The notes under the pieces were generated by a model. That model was not told the DNA's origin, ran no database searches, and saw nothing but the letters and a program-made list of their open reading frames with translations. Shown here in pieces: positions 26,079 to 34,516 of a stretch of 64,000 nucleotides of DNA (positions are counted from its first letter, which is position 1; each line of letters starts with the position of its first letter). This DNA is from Rhodohalobacter mucosus. GTDB taxonomy: Bacteria; Bacteroidota; Rhodothermia; Balneolales; Balneolaceae. Made by a program: the position numbers and the translations under genes. The stretch lies in NCBI RefSeq assembly GCF_003150675.1, contig NZ_QGGB01000011.1:48266-112265 (forward strand). The letters run 5' to 3'.

Positions 26079-26121
26079 ATCAATGTGTAACTGACTGACA
26101 GAACTGAAGAAACAAATCAAA

Positions 26122-27252
26122 ATGAAAAAAGCAGCATTTTTAAACCCTCTTATTGCGGCGCTGATATTACTGGTATGCGCCGGTTCCGCCCAGTCGCAAA
26201 CACGCATTGGTGACATCGTGGAAATTGACAAGGCCAGCAGCACTGAGCTGATAGGGTATGGACTGGTAACCGGCCTTGACCGCACAGGCGATCGCGCCAT
26301 GAGCCGAAGCGGGTCGGTTTTTACCGTTCAATCGGTGGCAAGCATGCTTCGCAAGTTCGACATCAATGTGGACCCCGCTACACTCAGAACGCGAAATGTG
26401 GCAGCAGTTATTGTAACGGCCACAATAGGACCATACCACGCCCCGGGAAGTGCCATTGACGTGACGGTTTCATCCCTGGGCGACGCAAGCAGCCTGAGCG
26501 GCGGTGTGCTATTGCAAACTCCTCTGATTCACCCTCAAACCGACCGGGTTTTTGCGTATGCCCAGGGAGCACTGGTTACAGGCGGCTATAATACAGAAGC
26601 CGGGGGTGCCAGAATCGGCCGCAACCCGACACTTACCGCTACTATACCGGCCGGTGCAGGTGTGGTTGATAACGATATGTACGTACCCGACAGGGAAGAG
26701 CCTCTTGGACTGATTATGCGTGATCCCGGATTCGGAAACGCAGCACGCATCGTGGATGCGATCAATGAGCGATTTGAAATGCCGATCGCTTCAGCACAAA
26801 ATGCCGGTTTCATATCTGTAGAGTATCCGGGAGGGTTTCAGGATGTGGGAGACCTCACTTTTTTTACCAGCCTGGTTCTTGAGCTGGAGGTTGATGTTGA
26901 GGTGCCGGCGCGTGTAGTGATCAATGAACGCACCGGAACGGTTGTAGCGGGCGGCAATGTACTGATCGGGGAAGTGCTTATCTCGCATGGAACCATTCAG
27001 ATACGGTCGCAGGTAACACCCTTTGTTTCACAGCCGCTCCCTTTTACCGGTGGTGAAACCGTTTCGGGTACCGCGACAGAGGTGGGAATGACCGAGGAGT
27101 CGGCCAGGAACATTGTTCTGGAGCCCAACACCACGGTGGCCGATCTGGCGACATCTTTGAACAATCTGGGTTTTTCACCCCGTGATATCATCTCCATTAT
27201 GCAGGCCATTGATAGAGCCGGAGCCCTGAAAGGCAAGCTCATTGTAATGTAA
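26122..27252 (+). CDS. flgI: Flagellar P-ring protein FlgI
   Basis: This 376-aa protein has a cleavable signal peptide (to about residue 25, ending AQSQ) followed by full-length FlgI. It has the RIGDIVEIDKASSTELIGYGLVTGLDRTGD opening, a GSAIDVTVSSLGDASSLSGGVLLQTPL block, and a C-terminal LNNLGFSPRDIISIMQAIDRAGALKG motif. FlgI polymerises around the rod in the peptidoglycan layer, helped by FlgA. Complete P- and L-ring genes show that the organism has an outer membrane. Confidence 0.98.
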   Translation: MKKAAFLNPLIAALILLVCAGSAQSQTRIGDIVEIDKASSTELIGYGLVTGLDRTGDRAMSRSGSVFTVQSVASMLRKFDINVDPATLRTRNVAAVIVTATIGPYHAPGSAIDVTVSSLGDASSLSGGVLLQTPLIHPQTDRVFAYAQGALVTGGYNTEAGGARIGRNPTLTATIPAGAGVVDNDMYVPDREEPLGLIMRDPGFGNAARIVDAINERFEMPIASAQNAGFISVEYPGGFQDVGDLTFFTSLVLELEVDVEVPARVVINERTGTVVAGGNVLIGEVLISHGTIQIRSQVTPFVSQPLPFTGGETVSGTATEVGMTEESARNIVLEPNTTVADLATSLNNLGFSPRDIISIMQAIDRAGALKGKLIVM

Positions 27253-27321
27253 AATCCGATGCCAACTCAATAAAGCACTTTTTTCGAAACACGGTTAATT
27301 CAACTTAAAACAATACAAACC

Positions 27322-27642
27322 ATGACAACGGATCCCGCAACTTCCATAGCCAATTATTCAGCCATCACTAAAACGGGTAACCCGCAGCGCGACCAGATAC
27401 CGCAGAGCGGAGAAGACGTAGCAATGGAGTTCGAGCGAATATTTGCGCGACAGCTGGTATCGGAGATGGCAAAAGGCCTTTTTGAAAACAGCGGTACCGG
27501 AGAAGGAGTTATGCAGTCGGGCAATCAGCTCTATCGGGATCATATTATAGATACTCTTTCGTCTGAGCTGGCAAAGCAGGAACCGCTTGGCATCTCCGAC
27601 ATGGTGCGTCGACATCTCACACAAACTGAAACCACCGAATAA
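27322..27642 (+). CDS. flgJ: Rod-cap protein FlgJ (single-domain, no muramidase)
   Basis: This 106-aa protein matches the N-terminal rod-binding domain of FlgJ (about residues 35-95: AMEFERIFARQLVSEMAKGLF, followed by GSGEGVMQSGNQLYRDHIIDTLSSELAKQEPLGISDM-like residues). It acts as the scaffold cap for rod polymerisation. The peptidoglycan hydrolase domain found in gammaproteobacterial FlgJ is missing. No separate muramidase gene was seen in this window, so the hydrolase must be elsewhere. It lies between flgI and flgN. Confidence 0.88.
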   Translation: MTTDPATSIANYSAITKTGNPQRDQIPQSGEDVAMEFERIFARQLVSEMAKGLFENSGTGEGVMQSGNQLYRDHIIDTLSSELAKQEPLGISDMVRRHLTQTETTE

Positions 27643-27649
27643 ACGAATA

Positions 27650-28183
27650 ATGAATCAAACAATGACTATAGCTGCTGCCGATCCTCAACCGGGAACCGGA
27701 ACACTTGCTGAAAGCCTGAAGTCGCTATGTGAAGGCTACCGTCAAACAAAACAGCTGCTGAATAAACAAATTACAGCCGTGATCGGAAACGACCTTCACA
27801 AACTGAACGAGTTGATCCGTGAACAAACAGAGGCTTATGATGATCTTCAGAATAGTGAGGAACAGTTCAGATCACAGCTTGTTCAGCTTTTTCAGAAATA
27901 TTACCCGGATCATGAGCATCCCTCTTTGAAGAAAGTAATAGATGCCGTTGAAGGACCGGCAGCCGAGCTGGACGACCTCCGTGAAAATCTCTACACGGAG
28001 ATTGATAAGACAGAGAAAATACGGTCGGCACTGGTTCAGCTTCTTGAGTTTGCTTCAGAGTATAATCGTGACACAATTGCCACATTGTCGAATCTTACAG
28101 GAGGTAAAGCAGAGAGCTACAACCCTGAAGGCAAGGTGGAACGTGGAGAATCGGCGAGCATCGGACTGAACCGGAAGATATGA
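27650..28183 (+). CDS. flgN: FlgN-like export chaperone for hook-filament junction proteins
   Basis: This 177-aa, almost wholly helical protein starts at the ATG at 27650; a longer frame overlapping flgJ by 56 bp is less likely. FlgN is the cytosolic chaperone that carries FlgK and FlgL to the export gate. The visible support is length, coiled-coil character (LNELIREQTEAYDDLQNSEEQF, a typical FlgN helix) and its place directly before flgK and flgL. The tail contains a serine/glycine-rich SIGLNRKI end. Family sequence conservation is low. Confidence 0.75.
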   Translation: MNQTMTIAAADPQPGTGTLAESLKSLCEGYRQTKQLLNKQITAVIGNDLHKLNELIREQTEAYDDLQNSEEQFRSQLVQLFQKYYPDHEHPSLKKVIDAVEGPAAELDDLRENLYTEIDKTEKIRSALVQLLEFASEYNRDTIATLSNLTGGKAESYNPEGKVERGESASIGLNRKI

Positions 28184-28221
28184 AGCGATCTGAGGGAATA
28201 ATCAAACCCAACTAAACCATT

Positions 28222-29577
28222 ATGAGAAGCATATTTGAAATATCAACCCGCGGAATGCAGAGCGCCAGGACGGCGACTGAAGTGGCATCCAACAATATTG
28301 CAAATGCCAATACCCCGGGCTACAGCCGTCAGGTTCCCGTAATACGGGAAAATGTGCAAAAATTTGGTACCGGTTCAGTCGGGCTCGGTGTAAATGTGGT
28401 TACCATCGAGAGAATGAGAAACGAGTTTATCGATCAGCAGATAAACAGGAAACAGCACGACATCGGTAACCTGTCTGAAAAAGCGTCTGTTTACAGGTTA
28501 ATGGAGACCGCAATTACAGCATCCGACGGTGCAGGGCTCGACTCCATAATCGGTGAATTTTTCAACGCGTTTTCCGAACTGAGCGCAAACCCGCAGGACC
28601 TTAACCTGAGAACCACTCTGGCATCGAAAGCCGAATTGATGACTGAAACGTTTCGGTCAACGGACACAGACCTGATTAACCTCTCGGAACAGGTTTTTGA
28701 GGAAGCAAATAACCGGATTACACGTATCAATCAGCTGCTTGGCGACATTGCCGGCCTGAATGGAGAAATTGCCGTTACACGATCGGCAAAACAGATAGAC
28801 CACAATGCACTCGACCAACGTACTGCAGCGCTCAGCGAGCTCGCAAAACTGGTTGATTTTGATACCCTGGTATCTGACGAAGGGGCAACCGAAGTACGTA
28901 TCGGGGGTATATCCGTCGTGAGCGGTCAGGAATTTCAAACTCTCCGTGCCGAAACCGACCGGGATAGCAACACTTTCAGAGTACGATTGCAAAACGGAAA
29001 ACTCATTGACGCTGCAAAGGGGGAGCTTGCGGCAAATATTGAGATGTTTGAGGAAGGTGTACCCGAGGCGCGTGAAAAACTTGACAGGCTGTCGGTGGCC
29101 ATGATGAACCGAATTGATGAGATCCATGAATTCGGATTTGGCCTGGAAGACGGTGTGTCCCGGTCGTTCTTTGACGCGACGTCAACAGGTGCAGCAAATA
29201 TGAAGGTGAATGCAGCATTGCTCGAAAATCCGGCACTGATTGCCGCTTCATCAGTCAGCGGTGAATCGGGCAATAACGATCGCGCACTCGAAATTATCGC
29301 CCTGCAGGACGAGCCGTTCATAGAAGGTCAAACCATCTCTTCACGGACGGTCGAATTCATGAGCGTTCCGGGCAATAAGCTAAATGAAATAGACCGGAAG
29401 CTGGAGGCGGCCAATGCAGCCAAAGACTTTCTGGTGAACCGTCAGGAACAGCTTTCCGGTGTCAGCATTGATGAAGAACTGGGGAATATGATCAAGTTTC
29501 AGAACTCCTTTCAGGCTTCAGCACGCGTACTGGACACCGGGCGGAAAATGTTCGACACACTTTTATCCATCGCCTGA
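28222..29577 (+). CDS. flgK: Hook-filament junction protein FlgK (HAP1)
   Basis: This 451-aa axial protein has the conserved N-terminal motif (RSIFEISTRGMQSARTATEVASNNIANANTPGYSRQ), a helical region with VGVNVVTIERMRNEFIDQQI-like residues, and the C-terminal IDEELGNMIKFQNSFQASARVLDTGRKMFDTLL helix. FlgK is the first junction protein between hook and filament. It is slightly shorter than E. coli FlgK (547 aa), consistent with a smaller outer domain. It is preceded by its chaperone gene and followed 11 bp later by flgL. Confidence 0.96.
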   Translation: MRSIFEISTRGMQSARTATEVASNNIANANTPGYSRQVPVIRENVQKFGTGSVGLGVNVVTIERMRNEFIDQQINRKQHDIGNLSEKASVYRLMETAITASDGAGLDSIIGEFFNAFSELSANPQDLNLRTTLASKAELMTETFRSTDTDLINLSEQVFEEANNRITRINQLLGDIAGLNGEIAVTRSAKQIDHNALDQRTAALSELAKLVDFDTLVSDEGATEVRIGGISVVSGQEFQTLRAETDRDSNTFRVRLQNGKLIDAAKGELAANIEMFEEGVPEAREKLDRLSVAMMNRIDEIHEFGFGLEDGVSRSFFDATSTGAANMKVNAALLENPALIAASSVSGESGNNDRALEIIALQDEPFIEGQTISSRTVEFMSVPGNKLNEIDRKLEAANAAKDFLVNRQEQLSGVSIDEELGNMIKFQNSFQASARVLDTGRKMFDTLLSIA

Positions 29578-29588
29578 CCCCACTGATT

Positions 29589-30485
29589 ATGAGAATAACT
29601 GAATTTATGACCGACACAACGTTTCGCCGACAAGTGAGGGAAGCCCGCGGCGAAATGGTAAAGTTTAATGAACAGATTGCAACCGGCAAACGCGTGCGGA
29701 AAGGGTCTGACGACAGTGTAGCATTTACTTCCGGAAAGCTGTTTGAGGATTTAATACGGCGAAATGAGCAGTTTCAGCGAAATGCAGACAACGGCCTTTT
29801 CCAGGCCCGTACTGTACAGGATTCACTCTCAAGAATGGAGGATTTGCTCAGCACGATGAAAGCACGTGCCATTGAGGCGGGTAACGATACCAAAAGCGCG
29901 GATGAGAGAGAGAGCCTGGCAAACCAGTTTGAAAGCATGAGAGATGAACTGCTGAACATCTCTTCAACCAAGTATAACGGACTCCATGTCTTTTCCGGAA
30001 CAGCATCCGACGCCCCGCCTTTTGAAAGGGACGCCGGAGCTGCCGGCGGAGTTGCCACGTTGAGTACCGACAGACCCCTCAAAGTTATGGTTGGGGATGC
30101 ATCCGTCATAAACACAACGATTACCGGTGTGGAACTTCGTGATACACGAGCCGGTGACATGTTCGAAATAATTCAGAACACAATTGATGCACTAAGGGCA
30201 AATGACGGCCCTCAAATCCGGGATTCGATCGAAAATCTGGACGAGACGGTGAATCATGTTGTGGGCCTGTCTACCCGTATTGCGAATAATATTAACCGGC
30301 TTGAGTATACCAATCAAAGACTGGGAGATAACATTATCGACCAGAAAGGTGAAGTAAGCCGACTTGTTGATGCTGATATCATTGACTCCATGCTCAACTT
30401 TAAAAATGCACAAACCTCCTATGATGCGATACTCTCATCACAGTCCAGAATGATGCAGACATCGCTGCTTGATTACCTGAGGTAA
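29589..30485 (+). CDS. flgL: Hook-filament junction protein FlgL (HAP3)
   Basis: This 298-aa flagellin-like protein opens with a FlgL-type helix (TDTTFRRQVREARGEMVKFNEQIATGKRVRKGSDD) and a flagellin-like DSLSRMEDLLSTMKARAIEAGNDT region. The C-terminal helix ends with NFKNAQTSYDAILSSQSRMMQTSLLDYL, as in FlgL. It is the second junction protein on which the filament nucleates. There is no signal peptide, in keeping with type III export. Confidence 0.95.
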   Translation: MRITEFMTDTTFRRQVREARGEMVKFNEQIATGKRVRKGSDDSVAFTSGKLFEDLIRRNEQFQRNADNGLFQARTVQDSLSRMEDLLSTMKARAIEAGNDTKSADERESLANQFESMRDELLNISSTKYNGLHVFSGTASDAPPFERDAGAAGGVATLSTDRPLKVMVGDASVINTTITGVELRDTRAGDMFEIIQNTIDALRANDGPQIRDSIENLDETVNHVVGLSTRIANNINRLEYTNQRLGDNIIDQKGEVSRLVDADIIDSMLNFKNAQTSYDAILSSQSRMMQTSLLDYLR

Positions 30486-30516
30486 GACCACAAAAACACA
30501 ATCAAATATACAGATT

Positions 30517-31836
30517 ATGAAAACATCCACAGACACCGCACTGATCATTATACAGGAACATGCAGCTCACCCGATAAATGAAAAATTTATCCGAAAATAT
30601 GAGAAACAGTTTGAAGAACTCAGAATTGTAAAGAAAGCGGGCTCACCAGCTATCAGAGAGGGAATACCGGTTTCTGAATGGAGTACGGAGGCATCGCTTA
30701 CCGATGCTGTAAATCGCGTCGTGGAAGACGTTTCCAAAGACCATATTCTGATTCTATATAGTGATGAGGAAATTGTGCAGGAAGAAATCAGCCCGGTGAG
30801 GGATAAATGGCAGACTGCCACTCTGATCCGTACATCCGACGAGAGGCATATGGGCAGAAGCATCCGTGTAATACCGGTGAATCGGGATTCCGGAACAGCT
30901 GTTTTCAACGGTACCGTTTTTCCCGACTGCTGCAGCTACATTTCTGATCACGGATATATTGAAAACAATAAGGATCTGATCATCAGGAAAAAAAAACCGA
31001 TCATTGCAAAAGAACGCCTTCAGAAGCTGATGGATAATGATCTGGCGCGGACAACAATGGATTGGTACATGGTAGGAGTATACTACAGTGAAAAGCAGCA
31101 GTATCATAAAGCTGAAAAAGCACTGCGTCTCGCATTAACCGCAAACGCGGAGCTGCTACCGATGTATCGGATGTCGGCCATCAACCTGCTTGCAAATGCC
31201 CATGCTGAGCTCGGACAGACCAATGCCGCCCTGTCAGCAATCGACCAGTCGCTTGAACTCAGCGAAAATCAATTTGCTCCCTATCTTATCAGGCATAAAA
31301 TCATGTGGATGCAGAAAAAGTGGCAGGAAGCGGCCGATGCACTGAACGGCTATTTGTCCGCACATCACGAAGATTCTGACGCAGCGTACGACTTTACACT
31401 TGAGCCTGCAGAAGCACACTTTCTGCTGGCTGAACTCAGTCTTAAACTGAACAGCAGGGAGGATGCTTTCAACAATCTGGAAGAGTTTTACAAGCTCAGT
31501 GACGGACAGGTGTCGCAGGAAGTGAAAGATAAACTCTTTGTGTATGCCGTTGAACTGGAGTATCCTGAAAGGGCAAGGTTTTATTTTGAGTCGTTTTACC
31601 TTGATTCCATACGTGCTGACATGCCGAAAAAGCTGAAAATTCGCGTATTGGGAGCTGTTTCGCTTTTTGAAGAGAAAGGATGGAATCAGATGGCATGTGA
31701 GTTTTACGAGTCACTCTTTGAGCGAGATCCCGGATGCAAGGAAATTATGCGACGCTGGATCATTACCCTTATGAGAAGTGATCAGCTTTCACGCGCACAG
31801 AAAACGCTGCAGCTAAAAATGGCATCGGCATTTTAA
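30517..31836 (+). CDS. TPR protein with degenerate GT2-type glycosyltransferase domain
   Basis: This 439-aa protein resembles the TPR/GT2 glycosyltransferase layout. The first ~150 residues align by position with a GT-A fold: an ALIIIQEH strand, an EELRIVKKAGS turn where VDTGSTD normally occurs, an EWSTEASLTDAVNRVVED helix, and KDHILILYSDEEI at residues 75-86 where the DADE metal site is expected. The first Asp of that site is Tyr81 and the TGSTD loop is lost, so catalysis is doubtful. A DHGY motif (144-147) and TPR helices (about 180-330) follow. It is 31 bp after flgL and may be cotranscribed; a role in flagellin modification or assembly is inference. Confidence 0.7.
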   Translation: MKTSTDTALIIIQEHAAHPINEKFIRKYEKQFEELRIVKKAGSPAIREGIPVSEWSTEASLTDAVNRVVEDVSKDHILILYSDEEIVQEEISPVRDKWQTATLIRTSDERHMGRSIRVIPVNRDSGTAVFNGTVFPDCCSYISDHGYIENNKDLIIRKKKPIIAKERLQKLMDNDLARTTMDWYMVGVYYSEKQQYHKAEKALRLALTANAELLPMYRMSAINLLANAHAELGQTNAALSAIDQSLELSENQFAPYLIRHKIMWMQKKWQEAADALNGYLSAHHEDSDAAYDFTLEPAEAHFLLAELSLKLNSREDAFNNLEEFYKLSDGQVSQEVKDKLFVYAVELEYPERARFYFESFYLDSIRADMPKKLKIRVLGAVSLFEEKGWNQMACEFYESLFERDPGCKEIMRRWIITLMRSDQLSRAQKTLQLKMASAF

Positions 31837-31848
31837 AAAAATGATGCC

Positions 31849-31879
31849 TCTGCAGGGCGTGTGCTTTCTGTCCTGCAGA
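31849..31879. terminator. Putative bidirectional terminator between convergent genes
   Basis: TCTGCAGG and CCTGCAGA form an 8-bp stem with a 15-base loop in the 47-bp gap between the TPR protein and the response regulator. A run of seven T follows about 7 bp downstream on the minus strand, and a weaker T run follows on the plus strand. Confidence 0.5.
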
Positions 31880-31883
31880 TGTT

Positions 31884-33320
31884 TTACTCTTCAGGAAAGT
31901 TGATCTTTTTCAGCTTGTTCCGAATGGTGCGATCAGTGACATTGAGCAGCCTGGCGGCTTCTTTTTGATTGCCGTTGGTTTGATCCAGGGCTTTTTTTAT
32001 CAGAATGAGCTCCATTTCTTCGATTGGCATCACCTGAATATCCTTATTGATACTCGTTGTGAGCTCTTCATTCACATTGTTGAACAGGCCGTTTTCACAG
32101 TGCTCCAGCTTCAGAACGTCAGAGTCCTGGGCCATGATCACACCACGTATGATGTAGTTTTCAAGCTCGCGGATATTGCCGGTCCACTGCCGGCTTATCA
32201 GATGTTTTTTCAGTTTGTCAGAAATCTCCTTTCGGGGCAGGTCATACTCTTCAGAATACTTATCGCAGAAATAGGCCGCCAGCAGGGGAATATCATCCTT
32301 GCGCTCTCTCAGCGGGGGAATCCGTATTGGGAATACATTCAGGCGGAAGTACAGATCCTGCCTGAATTCACCGCTTTTAATCGCTTCAGAAGGGTTGCGA
32401 TTCGTGGTTGCAATAATCCTAACATCAACCTTTTCGGGCTTTTGACTGCCCACTTTCTGGAACTCCTTCTCCTGAAGCACTCGCAGCAGTTTGGCCTGTA
32501 CACTGATATCCGTCTCCGTAATCTCATCCAGAAGCAGTGTACCGCCGTCAGCTTTGGTAAATGCTCCTTCATAGTCGTTGATTGCTCCGGTAAATGAACC
32601 TTTAACATGTCCGAAAAGAGTGCTTTCAACCAATTCTGATGGAAGATTTGCACAATTGATTTTTACAAACGGTGCTTTGCTTCGGGTACTGTACTGCTGA
32701 ATCAGATTTGCATACACCTCTTTACCGGTACCGCTCTCTCCCTCAATCAGAACCGGAGCGTGGGTTGGCGCAATTTGCTTCAGAATATTTTTTAGATGAA
32801 CTATTTTTTCATTTTCACCCACCATCCGGCGCTCTTTCCGGGCACCGGAACCGGTAGCCGTTTTTTTGCTTTCTGATGAATCCTGACTGCTGCTATCAGC
32901 AGTGCCTGCATTGGAACCGGCTCTGGAAGACGCCTGTTCAGCAGCTGACCGATGGCTGTGATCAAAAAACTGCTGAACCCTCCGAAGCAACTCTGTACCG
33001 GTAAAAGGCTTTGTAATGTAATCGAATACACCCTTCTGCATGGCATTTACCGAATGTGCAACATTGCCAAAGGCTGTTATCATAATTACGCCCGTATCAG
33101 GACTGTGTGATTTCACATGCCGCAAAACCTCGTCACCCGTCATTTCATCCATTTTCACATCCGTAATCACAAGATCGGGTGTTTTCTTGCCAAGTTTCTC
33201 CATGGCTTCCCTGGCAGAAGTGAATGCAGAAACTTCGTAAGATTGCCCGGAGAGAAAGTCATTCATGTATTCAAGGATATGCTCGTCATCATCGATGATA
33301 AATATTTGACGTATGGACAT
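31884..33320 (-). CDS. Sigma-54-dependent response regulator (NtrC/FlrC type)
   Basis: This 478-aa activator has three domains. The receiver domain (1-120) has the acidic pocket DDD near residues 10-12, phosphorylatable Asp54, Thr82 and Lys104. The AAA+ domain has Walker A GESGTGKE at 194-201, a GSFTGA sigma-54 contact loop at 241-246 (Ser for the usual Ala), and DGGTLLLDEI. A Fis-type helix-turn-helix is at the C-terminus (NQKEAARLLNVTDRTIRNKL). The start at 33320 places the receiver at the N-terminus; a longer frame to 33374 is unlikely. It probably drives RpoN-dependent middle flagellar genes such as flgF. The cognate kinase may be the one at 38095. Confidence 0.93.
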   Translation of the reverse strand: MSIRQIFIIDDDEHILEYMNDFLSGQSYEVSAFTSAREAMEKLGKKTPDLVITDVKMDEMTGDEVLRHVKSHSPDTGVIMITAFGNVAHSVNAMQKGVFDYITKPFTGTELLRRVQQFFDHSHRSAAEQASSRAGSNAGTADSSSQDSSESKKTATGSGARKERRMVGENEKIVHLKNILKQIAPTHAPVLIEGESGTGKEVYANLIQQYSTRSKAPFVKINCANLPSELVESTLFGHVKGSFTGAINDYEGAFTKADGGTLLLDEITETDISVQAKLLRVLQEKEFQKVGSQKPEKVDVRIIATTNRNPSEAIKSGEFRQDLYFRLNVFPIRIPPLRERKDDIPLLAAYFCDKYSEEYDLPRKEISDKLKKHLISRQWTGNIRELENYIIRGVIMAQDSDVLKLEHCENGLFNNVNEELTTSINKDIQVMPIEEMELILIKKALDQTNGNQKEAARLLNVTDRTIRNKLKKINFPEE

Positions 33321-33615
33321 AGAGTAATCTATTCTGCTTGCATGTGTTTGGGGAACCGGTCGGCCGGTAAGCACCCGTGTAGTTGCACAGGCAAATGGAC
33401 CGGATTTCAGATCGGCCGCAATAATTGCCGGGTAGAGAATATAGGTACAGGCGGTCTATTGATCAAATAACTGAACGGCCTTCGGAAATTAAAAGATAGG
33501 GGATTATGCGTCTGGGATCTTTGGGGCTGAACATCAAAGAAGCAGGATATTTGAACTTTCCGTCGCAGACAGGGCAGGGTGGTACTGCATGTCTAAAACC
33601 GGAGCTGTGGGGGGT

Positions 33616-34095
33616 CTACAAGTTGTCCAGATCGCGTGCAATTTTATCTGCAACCGAATTTGCAACATCCGGGTCATTGGCCAGGCGGGTCATCTGCTCA
33701 GCTGTAATTTGTTTGGAGTCTGTTTTACCGGCATTGCTGTTTTCCGGTGCAAGAAGAGAAGCTTCAAGCGACCTGAGCTGGCCTGCAAGTTTGGTTGACA
33801 TTTGATTTACAACCGCTTCTGATTCGTAAAAACCGGCGTTCATTTTCTTTCGGATACTCTGGAGTTTATCAACCCTTTGTGCATTTTCAGTGCGATAGAC
33901 GTTTTTTGCAAATTCAACAGAGTCGGTGAACTCTTTTCCCGATATCTCAACGCGGTCAACTGCGGCAGAACGCCTGGATGAGGATGCACTCGTATTTTGC
34001 GATGCATCATTGACACCGGCCGGTTTGTCTGCTTTATCTGTGCCCTTTACGGGTTTTCCTGAAAGTCCGGATGATGAAATATTATTGATTGACAT
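33616..34095 (-). CDS. flgM: Anti-sigma-28 factor FlgM (extended)
   Basis: This 159-aa protein matches FlgM in its MSINNI start, a disordered Ser/Lys/Asp-rich N-terminus, and a DRVEISGKE motif followed by a helical region with RVDKLQSIRKKMNAGFYESEAVVNQMSTKLAGQL, the FliA-binding pattern. FlgM holds FliA until it is exported through the finished hook. It is about 60 residues longer than typical FlgM because of an extra C-terminal polar helix. It is the last gene of the fliS-fliD operon, 10 bp after the FliT-like gene. Confidence 0.87.
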   Translation of the reverse strand: MSINNISSSGLSGKPVKGTDKADKPAGVNDASQNTSASSSRRSAAVDRVEISGKEFTDSVEFAKNVYRTENAQRVDKLQSIRKKMNAGFYESEAVVNQMSTKLAGQLRSLEASLLAPENSNAGKTDSKQITAEQMTRLANDPDVANSVADKIARDLDNL

Positions 34096-34105
34096 AACAG
34101 TAATT

Positions 34106-34498
34106 TCAATAGGTTGAATTTACATCAAGAAAGATCGATGAAGAACCGCTGCCCGGCTGTTGATAAGCCTTGTTAGCTGTTCGAAATGAATCCAGGTGCC
34201 TCAATACATCGGTTTTCTGTTTTTGCAGAGATTTAAGGCTGCGATCCAGTTCACGCTCCAGAAGATTGAGCCGATAAAACAGATTTCTGAAGTCTTTGGG
34301 AGTAATACCATCCTCCTCAGTAAATACCATTTGTGCATTCTGGCCATTCCAGTCAGACAAAATGGAGTCAAGCTGTTTGCTTCTGCTGTTGTAGAGCTCT
34401 TCAATCCGGCTGATTTCCGGATCATCGCTTTCCAGTTCGTCGAGTATATGATACCCTGTTGAAAGCATATTTTCCAGTTCTTTATATAATTTCACCAT
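34106..34498 (-). CDS. FliT/FlgN-like flagellar chaperone (putative)
   Basis: This 130-aa helical protein lies between fliD and flgM, the place where fliT often occurs. It is rich in E, L, K and S, with coiled-coil helices at about residues 1-55 and 70-115 (DFRNLFYRLNLLERELDRSLKSLQKQK). A Ser/Gly-rich tail follows, similar to the ends of FlgN/FliT-like chaperones. No catalytic motif is present. By position it should chaperone the filament cap FliD, but the sequence alone does not prove this. Confidence 0.6.
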   Translation of the reverse strand: MVKLYKELENMLSTGYHILDELESDDPEISRIEELYNSRSKQLDSILSDWNGQNAQMVFTEEDGITPKDFRNLFYRLNLLERELDRSLKSLQKQKTDVLRHLDSFRTANKAYQQPGSGSSSIFLDVNSTY

Positions 34499-34516
34499 GA
34501 TTCTGTCGCTAAGGGG

